Origin: Planctomycetaceae bacterium
GTDB taxonomy: Bacteria > Planctomycetota > Planctomycetia > Planctomycetales > Planctomycetaceae
NCBI GenBank assembly: GCA_024742875.1
Contig: JANSXP010000025.1
Span: 1 to 64,000 of the forward strand
DNA: 64,000 nt
Reading direction: 5' to 3'
Part shown: positions 16,535 to 25,780 of the stretch, piece by piece
Numbering within the stretch: position 1 is the first letter of the stretch
How the letters are laid out: the number at the start of each line of letters is the position of its first letter
Program-made: the position numbers and the translations under genes
Notes under the pieces: generated by a model
Databases searched by the model: none
What the model was told of the DNA's origin: nothing
What the model saw: the letters and a program-made list of their open reading frames with translations, nothing else

Positions 16535-19500
16535 TTAACGCCGCGGCCGCAAAAATCGCAACAGACCACGCCCAGCGGCAGCCGGATCCGTGACAACTTC
16601 TTCCTGGGTGACGACTCGCTGATCGCTCTCACCGGGAATTACGCGGCGAATTTCTGTCGTCCAGAAGGAGCCCGCCGACAGGGGGGAAGACTGCAGTTCA
16701 CGAACCGGAATGGCCACCTCAAACCGCCAGACATCCGCGTCAGACTCCGCAGCGACATACCACTGCGGATTCCAGTCGCGTTTGCCCCAACAGTGCTCAC
16801 TGGTCTGGCCGGCTTCATCCAGTACAAAGTGAAAGGCGGTTGTGTAGTCGCGATCCAGATCAAACGAAAACTCCACCCGATCGCGAGTGCCGTGATCAGC
16901 GTCATGCCGTCGTGCCTGCGTGTGATCCATCGGTTCGGAACGCAGCGATCGTTCGACCCGTCCGGCCACATACACATATTGATTGTCCCAGGTCATCATC
17001 AGCAGACACGACGGTGCATCGTCTTCCGATCCGCTGTCCCCCATTGGCTCCAGTCGAATTTCCTTCGCGTCCTGCCAGCAGAGATCTGACAGATCACCGT
17101 CCAGGAATGGCGCCGTGTCTGCCGGCATGACGTGCAGAATGGGCAATGGTGTTTCCGCCAGTCCGTGTTCGCCCTGCATCTCGGCCAGCGCCAGAAACGC
17201 GTACAGGCCATCGCCGGTGGACGCTCGACTGAGCACCGTGCGACTTTGTGCGTAGGAGTCTGCGCGAAACAGATTGGCCGCCTGGCGAATCAGCATTTGT
17301 GGAGATGTAGCGCGCCGCGGGGCAATGCGGTTAAGCAGTTCCCATGCCGCACGGGCATTGCGATCCCACTGAATATCGACCGAAGACTCCACACGTCCCT
17401 GGTTGTTGGCAAAGGCCGTGCCGGTACCAGGCTGCCGAATGGGGGGCTTACTGATGCCGCTGGCCTGCTGAATGACCGCCCCCGACGTGGCCCCCAGTTG
17501 CTGGGGGGCCGCCACAATTCCGGGAATGCGGCCCAGTGCCGGACCGGGGGTGGCGGCTGCCTGACTTTCGCGGCGACGCAGCATGCGCAGTTCGCTCGAC
17601 GAATAGTACAGGAACAGCTTTTCTGCAGCGTCTGCCGTCTCCGGCCGCTGTGGAAAGCGACGGGCAATCTCCTTGAGGATGGCGATTTCCGCATCCAGAT
17701 TCTGACGGGCGGCATACAACTCAGCCAGTTCCTGAAGCTGTCGCAGGGCCAGTGCAGGCGGCAGGTCACGACCGATTTCCTGCAAAGAACCGATGACCGC
17801 CAGAGGCGTGGCGGTCTGCTGTGCCTGCCCGATCAGTGCGCTGCGTTCCGCCTGTTTTTTGCGAACCACGGCAGCCAGAGCCTCGGGATTGTGATCGGCG
17901 TTACCCGCGATGGCCCGTCGCGAGACGGTGCCGGGGGCGGCGTCGATGCCCGACAGCAGCCGGGCGGGTGTGGCGGCCGCCGCGCCGCTTTTCCAGGCCA
18001 GATAGGCGTGTTCCGCAGGCGGCTTGACAAACGGCCGGGGAGTCACGAGCTGACGCCGCCCGTGATCAGCGACGAGGTCCACGCTGGTCTGCAGGCGAGG
18101 CAGCAGCTGGTCACCTCGATAGGTCAAAGGTGAGCTGGTGCCATCCGGCTGTCTGACAACCACACGCTGGACCCGCCACGGCTTTAGGCCAACGCTGAAT
18201 AGTGTTTGTGACTCCGGCGTGGAGGTTTCGCCGGCGGCCAGCCGGAGCGCCTGTGGGAGAACATCTAGAATCACACCGCTGAGCTGCTCGCTGGATCGGG
18301 CTTCCACGCAAATCACATCCGGGCGCCAGGTCATGATCTGTTCGGCCAGCCGCGTCGGCAGAAGTCGATCCACATTGCCATCGGTCTGCAGACTCCAGGA
18401 CGACATCAGCGCATCGCGAATCATGGCATGGTCGGGCTGATTGCGGACAAACATCCACTCGGTTTCAAACGCATTCCCTCCGCTCTGGGAAATCGCATGC
18501 CGGACGGCGTGGTCGGCACTGTCGTCATACTGGCCGGGCAGCAGTCGCGGCGACAGCTGCGAGACGACCGTACGAAAACCCTGTTCGCCCGCAATACCGG
18601 CAATCAATCGATGCGAGATGTCCTGAGGATCGGGCGTCATCACGAGCACGGCGGCGCGAAAATTTTCGTTGCGAACCGGCTGCCAGGTGCGGCCGGCATC
18701 TGTGGAGCGATGGATCACGCCCAGTTCCCCCACGGCCAGCAGAATGTCGTCAGAGACGAAGCACACAGACTGCAAAGGAACGGATCCCGAAAGCCGCCCC
18801 ACGCTCCAGTTGCGACCACTGGCATCCGCCAGCAGCACGGACGTCCCCGGGCGGCCAACCACACAGACCCGACCGTTGTGTTCTGCTACATCGTAAAAAT
18901 CGAGCACGTTGTTCAGTGAAGCTGGCATTCGCTCGGTGGGTGGCTTCCAGCTAATGCCGCCATTCTGACTGCACAGCACAAATCCGCCGTCGCCGACCAG
19001 CCAGCCGTTGCGGTCGCTCGACATGGCAGCCGCGTGAACCTGACTGGCAACCGCCGTGCGATCAGCCAGACTGACCAGCTGCTCTCCCACCACCGCCGCG
19101 TAAGAGTAACCGCGGCCGACGACGACACCCTCCTGAGGTGTGACAAAGGCCGCACTCTGCCAGGCGCTGGCCATCTCGCCGGACGCGAAGGGTTGCCACG
19201 TCGCTCCGGCGTCTTCTGTGCGAAGCAGCAGAGAATCGGCTGTCGGATCTGCCGGCCGGCATACGGCCACACCGTGACGCAGGTCGAAGAACTTCATCCA
19301 GCGAACCGGGGGCAATCCGGAGTTGGTCCGTCCCCGCGCATCGGTGAACAGAGTACCGGTCTGCGATCCGGCAGCCACCGTCCAGTGATCACCACCGTCG
19401 GATGTTTTCAGGATCATGCCGACAAACTGTCGGGCGGAGGGATCGTAGACACTGGCTCCCACAAAACCGATGCGATCGGTCAGAAAACTGGCGGCCGTGA

Positions 19501-19837
19501 GTTGAGCATCCACGGGAATCGCGTGCGTCTGCCAGGACTGACCGGCATCACGACTGCGAACCAGTACCCCACGATCTCCCACGGCCCACACGTGACTGCC
19601 TACACTCACGACGTCATGCAGCGTGGCATCCGTCAGAATGTCGGTCGTTCGCGGCACCGGTCCCTGGAAAAACGGTTCGCCGGCAGGTTCCGCCACCAGT
19701 ACGGGATACCGGGAGTCGGTGTCCTGTGTGAGTCCCACTGTCGGCAGCAGCACCGCCGGGAGCAGCGTCACGAATAAACGGAACACACGGCGTCGCTGGA
19801 GAAAGCGAGGCAAACGGTCGTTTCGAATGGCATCCAT
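16535..19837 (-). CDS. Exported Ycf48/BNR-like beta-propeller protein with C-terminal CBM9-like domain
   Basis: 1100 residues starting with a signal peptide (FRLFVTLLPAVLLPTVGLTQ). Residues ~70-390 are a beta-propeller of the Ycf48/Hcf136 and BNR type, with repeated Asp-box-like motifs: VLVRSRDAGQSWQTH, ILKTSDGGDHWTV, LLRTEDAGATWQPF and VIHRSTDAGRTWQPV. The middle (~390-860) has no clear family but includes a helical stretch (LQELAELYAARQNLDAEIAI). The last ~230 residues (PFLDGDLSDLCWQDAKEIRL.. DRVEFSFDLDRDYTTAFHF) resemble CBM9/DOMON-like carbohydrate-binding modules. It has no photosynthetic context, so an extracellular or periplasmic binding role is more likely. Divergent from skp. Confidence 0.75.
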   Translation of the reverse strand: MDAIRNDRLPRFLQRRRVFRLFVTLLPAVLLPTVGLTQDTDSRYPVLVAEPAGEPFFQGPVPRTTDILTDATLHDVVSVGSHVWAVGDRGVLVRSRDAGQSWQTHAIPVDAQLTAASFLTDRIGFVGASVYDPSARQFVGMILKTSDGGDHWTVAAGSQTGTLFTDARGRTNSGLPPVRWMKFFDLRHGVAVCRPADPTADSLLLRTEDAGATWQPFASGEMASAWQSAAFVTPQEGVVVGRGYSYAAVVGEQLVSLADRTAVASQVHAAAMSSDRNGWLVGDGGFVLCSQNGGISWKPPTERMPASLNNVLDFYDVAEHNGRVCVVGRPGTSVLLADASGRNWSVGRLSGSVPLQSVCFVSDDILLAVGELGVIHRSTDAGRTWQPVRNENFRAAVLVMTPDPQDISHRLIAGIAGEQGFRTVVSQLSPRLLPGQYDDSADHAVRHAISQSGGNAFETEWMFVRNQPDHAMIRDALMSSWSLQTDGNVDRLLPTRLAEQIMTWRPDVICVEARSSEQLSGVILDVLPQALRLAAGETSTPESQTLFSVGLKPWRVQRVVVRQPDGTSSPLTYRGDQLLPRLQTSVDLVADHGRRQLVTPRPFVKPPAEHAYLAWKSGAAAATPARLLSGIDAAPGTVSRRAIAGNADHNPEALAAVVRKKQAERSALIGQAQQTATPLAVIGSLQEIGRDLPPALALRQLQELAELYAARQNLDAEIAILKEIARRFPQRPETADAAEKLFLYYSSSELRMLRRRESQAAATPGPALGRIPGIVAAPQQLGATSGAVIQQASGISKPPIRQPGTGTAFANNQGRVESSVDIQWDRNARAAWELLNRIAPRRATSPQMLIRQAANLFRADSYAQSRTVLSRASTGDGLYAFLALAEMQGEHGLAETPLPILHVMPADTAPFLDGDLSDLCWQDAKEIRLEPMGDSGSEDDAPSCLLMMTWDNQYVYVAGRVERSLRSEPMDHTQARRHDADHGTRDRVEFSFDLDRDYTTAFHFVLDEAGQTSEHCWGKRDWNPQWYVAAESDADVWRFEVAIPVRELQSSPLSAGSFWTTEIRRVIPGESDQRVVTQEEVVTDPAAAGRGLLRFLRPRR

Positions 19838-20182
19838 GCCGACACTCCCAGAGCAAATTTCCGCATCCCTGCAGGAATCGAATCACGATGAAGCGCGTCG
19901 GGACAGGCAGACTGCCTTCGCTGCGGGCATTCATCAGTGTTAGAGTACCAGGAATCTGCGAATCCCGGGACCCGAATTCGGCTGAACGCACTTTTTGCCG
20001 GTTTGTCGACCGGTCGAGCCAGGCCGGCATTTAATTCGCTGGCAAAACGAGCAAAGACATTGACCTTGTTGAGAAGCTGTGAGACAGTTCCGGGACGCTT
20101 CGGCGTTCCCACCAACAACATCGCGTTCGCGAATTCACCGCCCCAGGAACGGGGCCGATTCTGGCAAAGGAGTGCCCCCCTC
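19838..20182. other. Divergent promoter region between the propeller gene and skp
   Basis: This 345-base gap must hold promoters for both flanking genes. No consensus -35/-10 pair stands out. A short hairpin (GGGACGC, TTCG loop, GCGTTCCC, at 20092-20110) lies about 70 bases upstream of skp and could sit in its 5' leader. An open frame covers part of the gap upstream of skp but looks non-coding. Confidence 0.4.
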
Positions 20183-20818
20183 GTGAAAAAGTCCTTTCTT
20201 TCACTGCTGCTTCTGACTTGCGTCTGCACCGGAATGGTTCAGGCACAGGGTCAGGCCCCTCAGACCGGTCATCGTATCGGCCTGGTCGATCTCGGCAAGA
20301 TCGTCAAAGACTATTCCAAGTTCGCCGCCATGCAGAAATCCATGGAAGCGGAAGTCGCCAAGATTCAGGCCGAGCTGAATGCCAAGGGCGAGCGCCTGCA
20401 GAAACTCGTTACCGACGCCAAGCGATTTGAGCCCAGCACGCCTCAGTACGAAGCAGCTGAAAAAGCCATCCTGGAAGCCCGTGGCGACATCGAAGCCTAC
20501 AAAGCGGCCGCCCAGCGAAAAGCGGCTCGTCGCGAGTCAGAAATGCTGCGTGACGTCTACACCGATATCACGGAAGCTGTTGGCCTGTACGCCGGCCATT
20601 ACAAGCTGGACTTTGTCATGAAGTACAACAGCCAGAAGGCGACTGACAGCATGACACCACAGGAAACCTTCAACCTGATGCAGAACACGTTTCTGTACAC
20701 GAAGCAGGGTCATGACATCACGCCCAGCATCCTGAAGTACCTGAACGACAAGTACTCCAAGAGCGGTGGCAACGCCAGCGCTGTTCGTCCAGCCAGCAAC
20801 ACGCGTCCTCGTCAGTAA
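20183..20818 (+). CDS. skp: OmpH/Skp-family periplasmic chaperone
   Basis: The GTG at 20183 is chosen because AAAGGAG lies 10 bases upstream and the frame then opens with a signal peptide (MKKSFLSLLLLTCVCTGMVQ AQ). The mature part has the Skp pattern: a short strand (HRIGLVDLGKIVKDYSKF), then a long charged coiled coil (MEAEVAKIQAELNAKGERLQ and onward), then a returning strand segment (DFVMKYNSQKATDSM). Skp trimers hold unfolded outer-membrane proteins in the periplasm. At 211 residues it is slightly longer than enterobacterial Skp (~160) because of an extended, probably flexible C-terminus. It heads the lpxC-lpxA operon, as skp often neighbours lpx genes in other Gram-negative bacteria. Confidence 0.85.
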   Translation: MKKSFLSLLLLTCVCTGMVQAQGQAPQTGHRIGLVDLGKIVKDYSKFAAMQKSMEAEVAKIQAELNAKGERLQKLVTDAKRFEPSTPQYEAAEKAILEARGDIEAYKAAAQRKAARRESEMLRDVYTDITEAVGLYAGHYKLDFVMKYNSQKATDSMTPQETFNLMQNTFLYTKQGHDITPSILKYLNDKYSKSGGNASAVRPASNTRPRQ

Positions 20819-20969
20819 TTGCAGATTCAGGCGTCACGCCTGAACGGCACAGTTGCACAACAACGATCCGGCAGTGGTGCTGCAGCAGCAGACAGCCACT
20901 GCCGGTTTCGCTGTTTCGTTCTCAAATCAGCTGCCCCTGAGTCCCCAATTCGCCAGCGAAGGTTCACAG

Positions 20970-21851
20970 ATGACAGTGCGACATCAAAACACCATTGCCA
21001 AACCAGTGGAGTTGCACGGTCGCGGTCTGTTCCACGGCATCGAAGCGGCGGTCACCATCCTGCCGGCGGAAGATCACACGGGAATCGTGTTTCGGCGGAC
21101 CGACAGGCCCGATACGCCCGATATCCCGGCCCATGTGCACAATGTGACCAAAGTGCCCCGACGCACAGTGCTGGAGGTTGTGCCCGGTGTGCAGGTGGAG
21201 ACAGTCGAACACATCATGGCGGCTCTGGCCGGACTTCACATCGACAACGTCGTTGTCGAAATCAACGCCCCGGAATTTCCTGCCAGCGATGGTTCGTGTA
21301 TCGAATTCTGCGAACGTCTGATGGAGGCTGGCGTGCAGCCATTGACAGCTCCTGTCAACTGTCTGCAGATCGCCGGCTGCACTCAGATTGACGCTCCGGA
21401 CGGCGGTCAGTCCCTGACGGTTCGCCCCTACATTCAAAACATCGCCGCTTACACATACCACCTGAATTACGGTGTGCGATCGGTGATTGCCCCGCAGGCC
21501 ATGTCGATTGAAGTCACGCCGGAATCGTTCCTGCGGGAAATTGCGGCCGCCCGCACCTTCGTGCTGGAGAGCGAAATCAAGGCCCTGCAGAGCATGGGTT
21601 TTGGAAAACACTTAACGGCGAAGGATCTGGTGGTTGTCGGGCCGTCCGGCGTTATCGACAACGAATTGAGGTGGCAAAATGAGGGCGTTCGTCACAAAAT
21701 ACTGGACTGCATCGGCGATCTGGCCCTGAGTGGTCTGTCGCTGTGCGGGCACATCACAGCAGTTCGCAGCGGACATCACCTCAATCATGTCCTCGCGCAA
21801 CGACTGCACAACATGGCGTCCGCTGTCTTCACACGACAGAAGGCCGCCTGA
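20970..21851 (+). CDS. lpxC: UDP-3-O-acyl-N-acetylglucosamine deacetylase
   Basis: The start is the ATG at 20970 (MTVRHQNTIAKPVELHGRGL), which begins exactly where the LpxC fold begins and has GAAGG seven bases upstream. The zinc and catalytic residues are all present: His81 in VEHIMAALAGLH, His242 and Asp246 in RHKILDCIGDLALSG, and His269 in SGHHLNH. LpxC is the committed step of lipid A synthesis, removing the acetyl group from UDP-3-O-acyl-GlcNAc in the cytoplasm. At 293 residues it is of normal size and is not fused to FabZ as in some phyla. It is followed after 45 bases by lpxA. Confidence 0.95.
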   Translation: MTVRHQNTIAKPVELHGRGLFHGIEAAVTILPAEDHTGIVFRRTDRPDTPDIPAHVHNVTKVPRRTVLEVVPGVQVETVEHIMAALAGLHIDNVVVEINAPEFPASDGSCIEFCERLMEAGVQPLTAPVNCLQIAGCTQIDAPDGGQSLTVRPYIQNIAAYTYHLNYGVRSVIAPQAMSIEVTPESFLREIAAARTFVLESEIKALQSMGFGKHLTAKDLVVVGPSGVIDNELRWQNEGVRHKILDCIGDLALSGLSLCGHITAVRSGHHLNHVLAQRLHNMASAVFTRQKAA

Positions 21852-21896
21852 CGAGTTCGGCAGGAGCCGTGCTCTTTAAATCACAACAGGATCAGG

Positions 21897-22754
21897 ATGA
21901 TCGACATGGAATCAAAGATTTCGCCGCTGTCGCAGGTTGACCCGGCCGCCACGCTGGGTAAGGGCGTTGTCGTTGGACCTTTCTGCGTTGTTGGTCCCCG
22001 CGTCACCATCGGTGATTTTACGGAGCTCACCAGCCATGTCGTGCTGATGGGCAACACCACGCTTGGTTGCCACAACAAACTTTATCCCGGCTGCGTGATC
22101 GGCGGAGAACCGCAGGACGTCAGCTATCAGGAATCGCAGACCAAAGTCATCATCGGTGACAACAATCTGTTTCGCGAAGGCGTGACCGTCAATCGCGGGG
22201 CCGAAAAAGAAGATCACATCACGCGGATTGGCGACCGCAACATGTTTATGGCCAACAGCCACATCGCGCACAACTGCTGCATTGGCAATGATGTGATCCT
22301 GGTCAACGGTGTCCTGCTGGGTGGACACGTCCACGTGCACGATCGGGCCATCATTTCCGGCAACACGGTGGTTCATCATTTCTCGACCATCGGCCGCCTG
22401 AGCTTCGTCAGTGGTGGCTGTCGTGTGCCGCACGACATTCCTCCGTTTATGCTGGCCGCCGGCAGCGATAATCCCACACTGAAGACCATCAACATCGTCG
22501 GCATGCGTCGGGCGGGGATTTCGGAAGAGTCCATTGACGTGGTCCGCACAGCGTTTCGACTTTACTACCGCAAACGCAAATCCCTCGATGAGGTTCGTGC
22601 TCACTTTGACGCCGAACTGAACGGGACCATTCCCTTTGAACTGGCGCAACTGCTGCAGTTCATCGAAGCACAGCGGGCCGGGAAGCTGGGACGCGCCCGG
22701 GAAGCGGTTCGCAATCAGCCCCCCCAAACATCAGAAGACAGTCAGGCAGCATGA
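21897..22754 (+). CDS. lpxA: Acyl-ACP--UDP-N-acetylglucosamine O-acyltransferase
   Basis: Left-handed beta-helix acyltransferase with hexapeptide repeats from the start (GKGVVVGPFCVVGPRVTIGD). The catalytic base is His125 in SHIAHNCCIGND, at the same residue number as in the E. coli enzyme when the ATG at 21897 is used. The C-terminal helical domain (AFRLYYRKRKSLDEVRAHFD) binds ACP. It performs the first step of lipid A synthesis. The last codon overlaps the next gene by four bases (ATGA), so the two are translationally coupled. Whether its substrate is UDP-GlcNAc or the 3-amino analogue is open; the coupled oxidoreductase makes the second possibility worth testing. About 25 residues at the end are extra. 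Confidence 0.94.
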   Translation: MIDMESKISPLSQVDPAATLGKGVVVGPFCVVGPRVTIGDFTELTSHVVLMGNTTLGCHNKLYPGCVIGGEPQDVSYQESQTKVIIGDNNLFREGVTVNRGAEKEDHITRIGDRNMFMANSHIAHNCCIGNDVILVNGVLLGGHVHVHDRAIISGNTVVHHFSTIGRLSFVSGGCRVPHDIPPFMLAAGSDNPTLKTINIVGMRRAGISEESIDVVRTAFRLYYRKRKSLDEVRAHFDAELNGTIPFELAQLLQFIEAQRAGKLGRAREAVRNQPPQTSEDSQAA

Positions 22755-23797
22755 CCAATCTCCGTATGGCGGTTGTCGGTGTGGGATCACTCGGACAGCA
22801 CCACGCCAGCAAACTGGCCAATTTTGAAGACGTTGACCTGGTGGCCGTTGTTGACCCCGGCGCCGCCGCCGGACAGGCAGTGGCCGAGCGACTGGACACA
22901 CAATGGCTGCCCGACACGTCCGGACTGCCGGACAACCTGGATGGCGTGGTCATCGCCACGCCTACCATCTACCACGTTGACGCGGCGCAGCAGTTTCTCA
23001 ACAGCGGCGTGGCCACGTTCGTGGAAAAGCCGCTGGCAGCGACCGTGGCAGACGCGGAACACCTGCAGACACTGGCCAGCGCGACAGGCACACTGCTGCA
23101 GGTCGGCCACATTGAACGCTTCAATCCGGCGTTTGGCGTCGTGGAACAACACTGCCAGTCGCCACTGTACATCAAGTGTGAGCGCGTCAGTCCTTATTCG
23201 TTCCGCTCCACCGACATTGGTGTCGTGCATGACCTGATGATCCACGACATTGATTTGGTTTTGTCCCTGACCGGCAGCCTGCCGGAATCTGTGGAGGCTT
23301 TCGGCGCCGTCGGCATTGGTCCTCACGAAGATATGGTGGTCGCACGGCTAAAGATGCCTGGCGGCACCATTGTTGACCTGACGGCCAGTCGGATGTGTCC
23401 TGCTGCGGCCCGCACACTGCAGGCATGGACGCCAACCGGATGCATCAACGCCAATCTGCACACACGAACGGTCGAACACTGGAAAGCGACCGGTCAGTTC
23501 GCTGACAACCCCGCGCTCGTGCATTCCATCGCTGCCAGCACACCGGATCCACGCACCCTCAAAGACAACGTCTTTGGCAGCTGGATTCAGGCCGAAACGA
23601 CAGAGGCGGACGCGTGCGACGCCATGGAACTGGAACTGCGTGATTTCATCAGGGCCATTCGCACAGGATCTGCTCCCAAAGTTACCGGAGTGGATGCGGT
23701 CCAAGCCATGACCGTGGCCGACCAGGTGCTGCAGGCTGTGCGCCTGTGGTCGTACCAGACAGGTTCGATGGCCACCCAGCGACGTCAGGCCGGATAA
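22751..23797 (+). CDS. Gfo/Idh/MocA-family oxidoreductase, translationally coupled to lpxA
   Basis: The N-terminal Rossmann domain shows AVVGVGSLGQHHASKLAN and then the family's EKP motif in FVEKPLAATVADAEHL. The C-terminal alpha/beta domain runs from about residue 125 and contains GVVHDLMIHDIDLVLSLTGS, with the usual catalytic-site histidines. The family oxidises or reduces sugars and sugar nucleotides with NAD(P). The start codon overlaps the lpxA stop. Gfo-type genes beside lpxA are known in several phyla, and GnnA, which oxidises the 3-OH of UDP-GlcNAc for amide-linked lipid A, is one such enzyme. A GnnB aminotransferase is not present here, so GnnA activity is only a hypothesis. Confidence 0.88.
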   Translation: MTNLRMAVVGVGSLGQHHASKLANFEDVDLVAVVDPGAAAGQAVAERLDTQWLPDTSGLPDNLDGVVIATPTIYHVDAAQQFLNSGVATFVEKPLAATVADAEHLQTLASATGTLLQVGHIERFNPAFGVVEQHCQSPLYIKCERVSPYSFRSTDIGVVHDLMIHDIDLVLSLTGSLPESVEAFGAVGIGPHEDMVVARLKMPGGTIVDLTASRMCPAAARTLQAWTPTGCINANLHTRTVEHWKATGQFADNPALVHSIAASTPDPRTLKDNVFGSWIQAETTEADACDAMELELRDFIRAIRTGSAPKVTGVDAVQAMTVADQVLQAVRLWSYQTGSMATQRRQAG

Positions 23798-23799
23798 CG

Positions 23800-24288
23800 A
23801 TGTCTGGTCACACGTCGATCGTCCAATCGCCGCAATGGGTCGCCCACACGCGGCTGCTGCTGGACTCGTGGGATGGCCTGTTTGACAAACCGCTGATCCC
23901 CCGCAGCACTCCCGAAGCGGATGCCGTCACACTGTTCGACGCTCCGTTTGTTGTGGTTGCCCATGGCACACAGGATGACCCCATCCTGAACTACGCCAAC
24001 CAGACAGCCATCACACTGTGGGAACTGCCGCTGGAGCAGTTGCTGCAGATGCCATCGAGAAAGACGGCCGAACCAGTGCACCGCGATGAACGGGCCGAAC
24101 TGCTGCGCCGCACGCGGGCAGACGGCTACATTGACGATTATTCGGGCATTCGCATCTCGGCCACCGGCCGACGCTTTCGAATTCATCAGGCGACCGTCTG
24201 GAATCTGACCGACGAGGCTGGCCAACACGCCGGACAGGCGGCCGCGTTCTCGAAATGGACCGACCTGCCGCGCGGACTGGACACTTAG
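23800..24288 (+). CDS. MEKHLA-domain protein
   Basis: A 162-residue soluble protein beginning two bases after the oxidoreductase stop. The central region, FDAPFVVVAHGTQDDPILNYANQTAITLWELPLEQLLQMPSRKTAEP, is the MEKHLA domain, a PAS-like sensor fold. The remainder (DGYIDDYSGIRISATGRRFR and IHQATVWNLTDEAGQHAGQAAAF) fits the PAS core. In plants the domain sits at the C-terminus of HD-ZIP III factors; bacterial copies are stand-alone and of unknown function. Tight packing with lipid A genes suggests co-expression with envelope synthesis. No enzyme motif or DNA-binding part is visible. Confidence 0.8.
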   Translation: MSGHTSIVQSPQWVAHTRLLLDSWDGLFDKPLIPRSTPEADAVTLFDAPFVVVAHGTQDDPILNYANQTAITLWELPLEQLLQMPSRKTAEPVHRDERAELLRRTRADGYIDDYSGIRISATGRRFRIHQATVWNLTDEAGQHAGQAAAFSKWTDLPRGLDT

Positions 24289-24468
24289 CCGGGACCGGAT
24301 CGCTGCAAACGTCGATCAACGGCAACTGACAACTGTCTGACAAACGCGCACTGGACATCCTGTCACGGCGCTGTTGCAATGAGCGACTGTCAGGCTGCCT
24401 GCTGCCTGTTCGCTGTGCGATTAGCACCACTCGCACCCTCCACGTCATCTGCTTTCAGGAAAAATCGC

Positions 24469-25455
24469 ATGTCCTTTCGCAGCCGTCGACAGTTCTTGCA
24501 GGTCACCGGACTTTCGGCCGCCACACTGGCCGCCTCTCGCATTCCCGCTTTCGGGTCCGGTTCTGCTGCGTCTTCTGACTCGCTGCCCATGCAGCTGTAC
24601 AAGAGCCTCTCTGACGAGCAGCGGGAGAAGATCTGTCTGCCGGCCAATCATCGCCAGCGGGGCTTCGTCAGCAACTGGTGGTACATCCACAAAGACTATC
24701 GCATTAACAACACGTTCAATGCCGATCAGCGGGAACTGATCCAGACCATCTTTGATTCCATGCACAATCCCGAGTTTCGGGAGAAGGTGAATCGGCAGGT
24801 GGAAATCGATCAGTACAACGATGAAGACAACGCTCCCGCCGTGGGATTCTTTGGCACGCCGGACGATGACGACTTCGAGTTTCTATACACAGGTCATCAT
24901 GTGACTCGGCGGTGCAACGCGCACACGGACATGGGCCAGGGCTTTGGCGGCGGACCGATTTTCTATGGGCACTTTCTGGACGAGTTCGTCGAAACCTCAG
25001 AGCACGTCGGCAATCCATACTGGTACCAGGGAAAGATCTTCAACACGTTTGTGCAGACACTGTCCGCCGAACAGCAGGCGCAGGGTCTGGCAGGTGTCCG
25101 TCCTCGCAGTGAGCGGGGCGAAGCGGTCATCAGTAAGCGGCAGGCCAACTGGCCAGGTCTGGCGTGTGCGGACCTGGATGACGCCGGCAAACAGCGTCTG
25201 CTGAAAACGATGGGCGACATGCTGGCCATGTTTCGTGCAGACGACGTGACGGCCACCATTGACGAGATGAAACAGCGAAACCTCGTCGATCAGCTGTACG
25301 TCTCGTGGTACGACGGCAAGTACGATGTCGGACAGGACAAGGTGTGGGACACGTTCACAATCGAAGGCCCCGACATGGTCTGGTACTTCCGAGGCCAGCC
25401 GCACATCCACTGTTACTTTCATCTGAAAAAAGGTCGTGAGATCGCGACTGGCTAG
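24469..25455 (+). CDS. DUF3500-family protein with Tat signal
   Basis: The start at 24469 has AGGA nine bases upstream and opens with a twin-arginine signal (SRRQFLQVTGLSAATLAASR), so the 328-residue protein is exported folded. The body matches DUF3500: SNWWYIHKDYRINNTFNADQ, FLYTGHHVTRRCNAHTDMGQ, GPIFYGHFLDEF and a final GPDMVWYFRGQPHIHCYFHL. The conserved His, Asp and Glu residues look like a metal or cofactor site, but no activity is established for the family. It follows the MEKHLA gene by 180 bases and may have its own promoter. Confidence 0.8.
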   Translation: MSFRSRRQFLQVTGLSAATLAASRIPAFGSGSAASSDSLPMQLYKSLSDEQREKICLPANHRQRGFVSNWWYIHKDYRINNTFNADQRELIQTIFDSMHNPEFREKVNRQVEIDQYNDEDNAPAVGFFGTPDDDDFEFLYTGHHVTRRCNAHTDMGQGFGGGPIFYGHFLDEFVETSEHVGNPYWYQGKIFNTFVQTLSAEQQAQGLAGVRPRSERGEAVISKRQANWPGLACADLDDAGKQRLLKTMGDMLAMFRADDVTATIDEMKQRNLVDQLYVSWYDGKYDVGQDKVWDTFTIEGPDMVWYFRGQPHIHCYFHLKKGREIATG

Positions 25456-25780
25456 CCAGAGAACAAACAGAAGCCCCAACGAAACCGTGGGAAACTAGCG
25501 GCATCCGGTCGGTAGTGGGCACGCGCACTTTGGTTTGGGCATCCGTTACCGTTACCGTTGCCGTTGCCGTTTCTGATTCTGTTGCTGCCCGCGTTCCCAC
25601 TCCCTCTCGTTCATTGGTGGTGGTCGATTCGCGATGATCGATTTTTGGCCAACGGTCAACAGAGTCGGATCGCCAGTGAACGTCTCGGTGGTCCGCGTGA
25701 CTGTTGCCTGAACAATCATTGATTGTGTGCTGGGGATTGTTCAAGATACGCGGTCCTTCCTTCCTCCCGCGGCCGCGCCC
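25456..25780. other. Intergenic region with a six-base tandem repeat
   Basis: No gene is supported here. Positions 25543-25572 hold five copies of CCGTTN in a row (two CCGTTA, two CCGTTG, one CCGTTT). The upstream promoter of the cytochrome gene should lie in the second half of this gap, but no clear promoter was found. A GTG at 25727 could extend that gene, but the residues before 25781 do not look coding. Confidence 0.5.

Noticed and set aside
25543-25572. CRISPR-like array
   Set aside because: Only a six-base simple tandem repeat without spacers.
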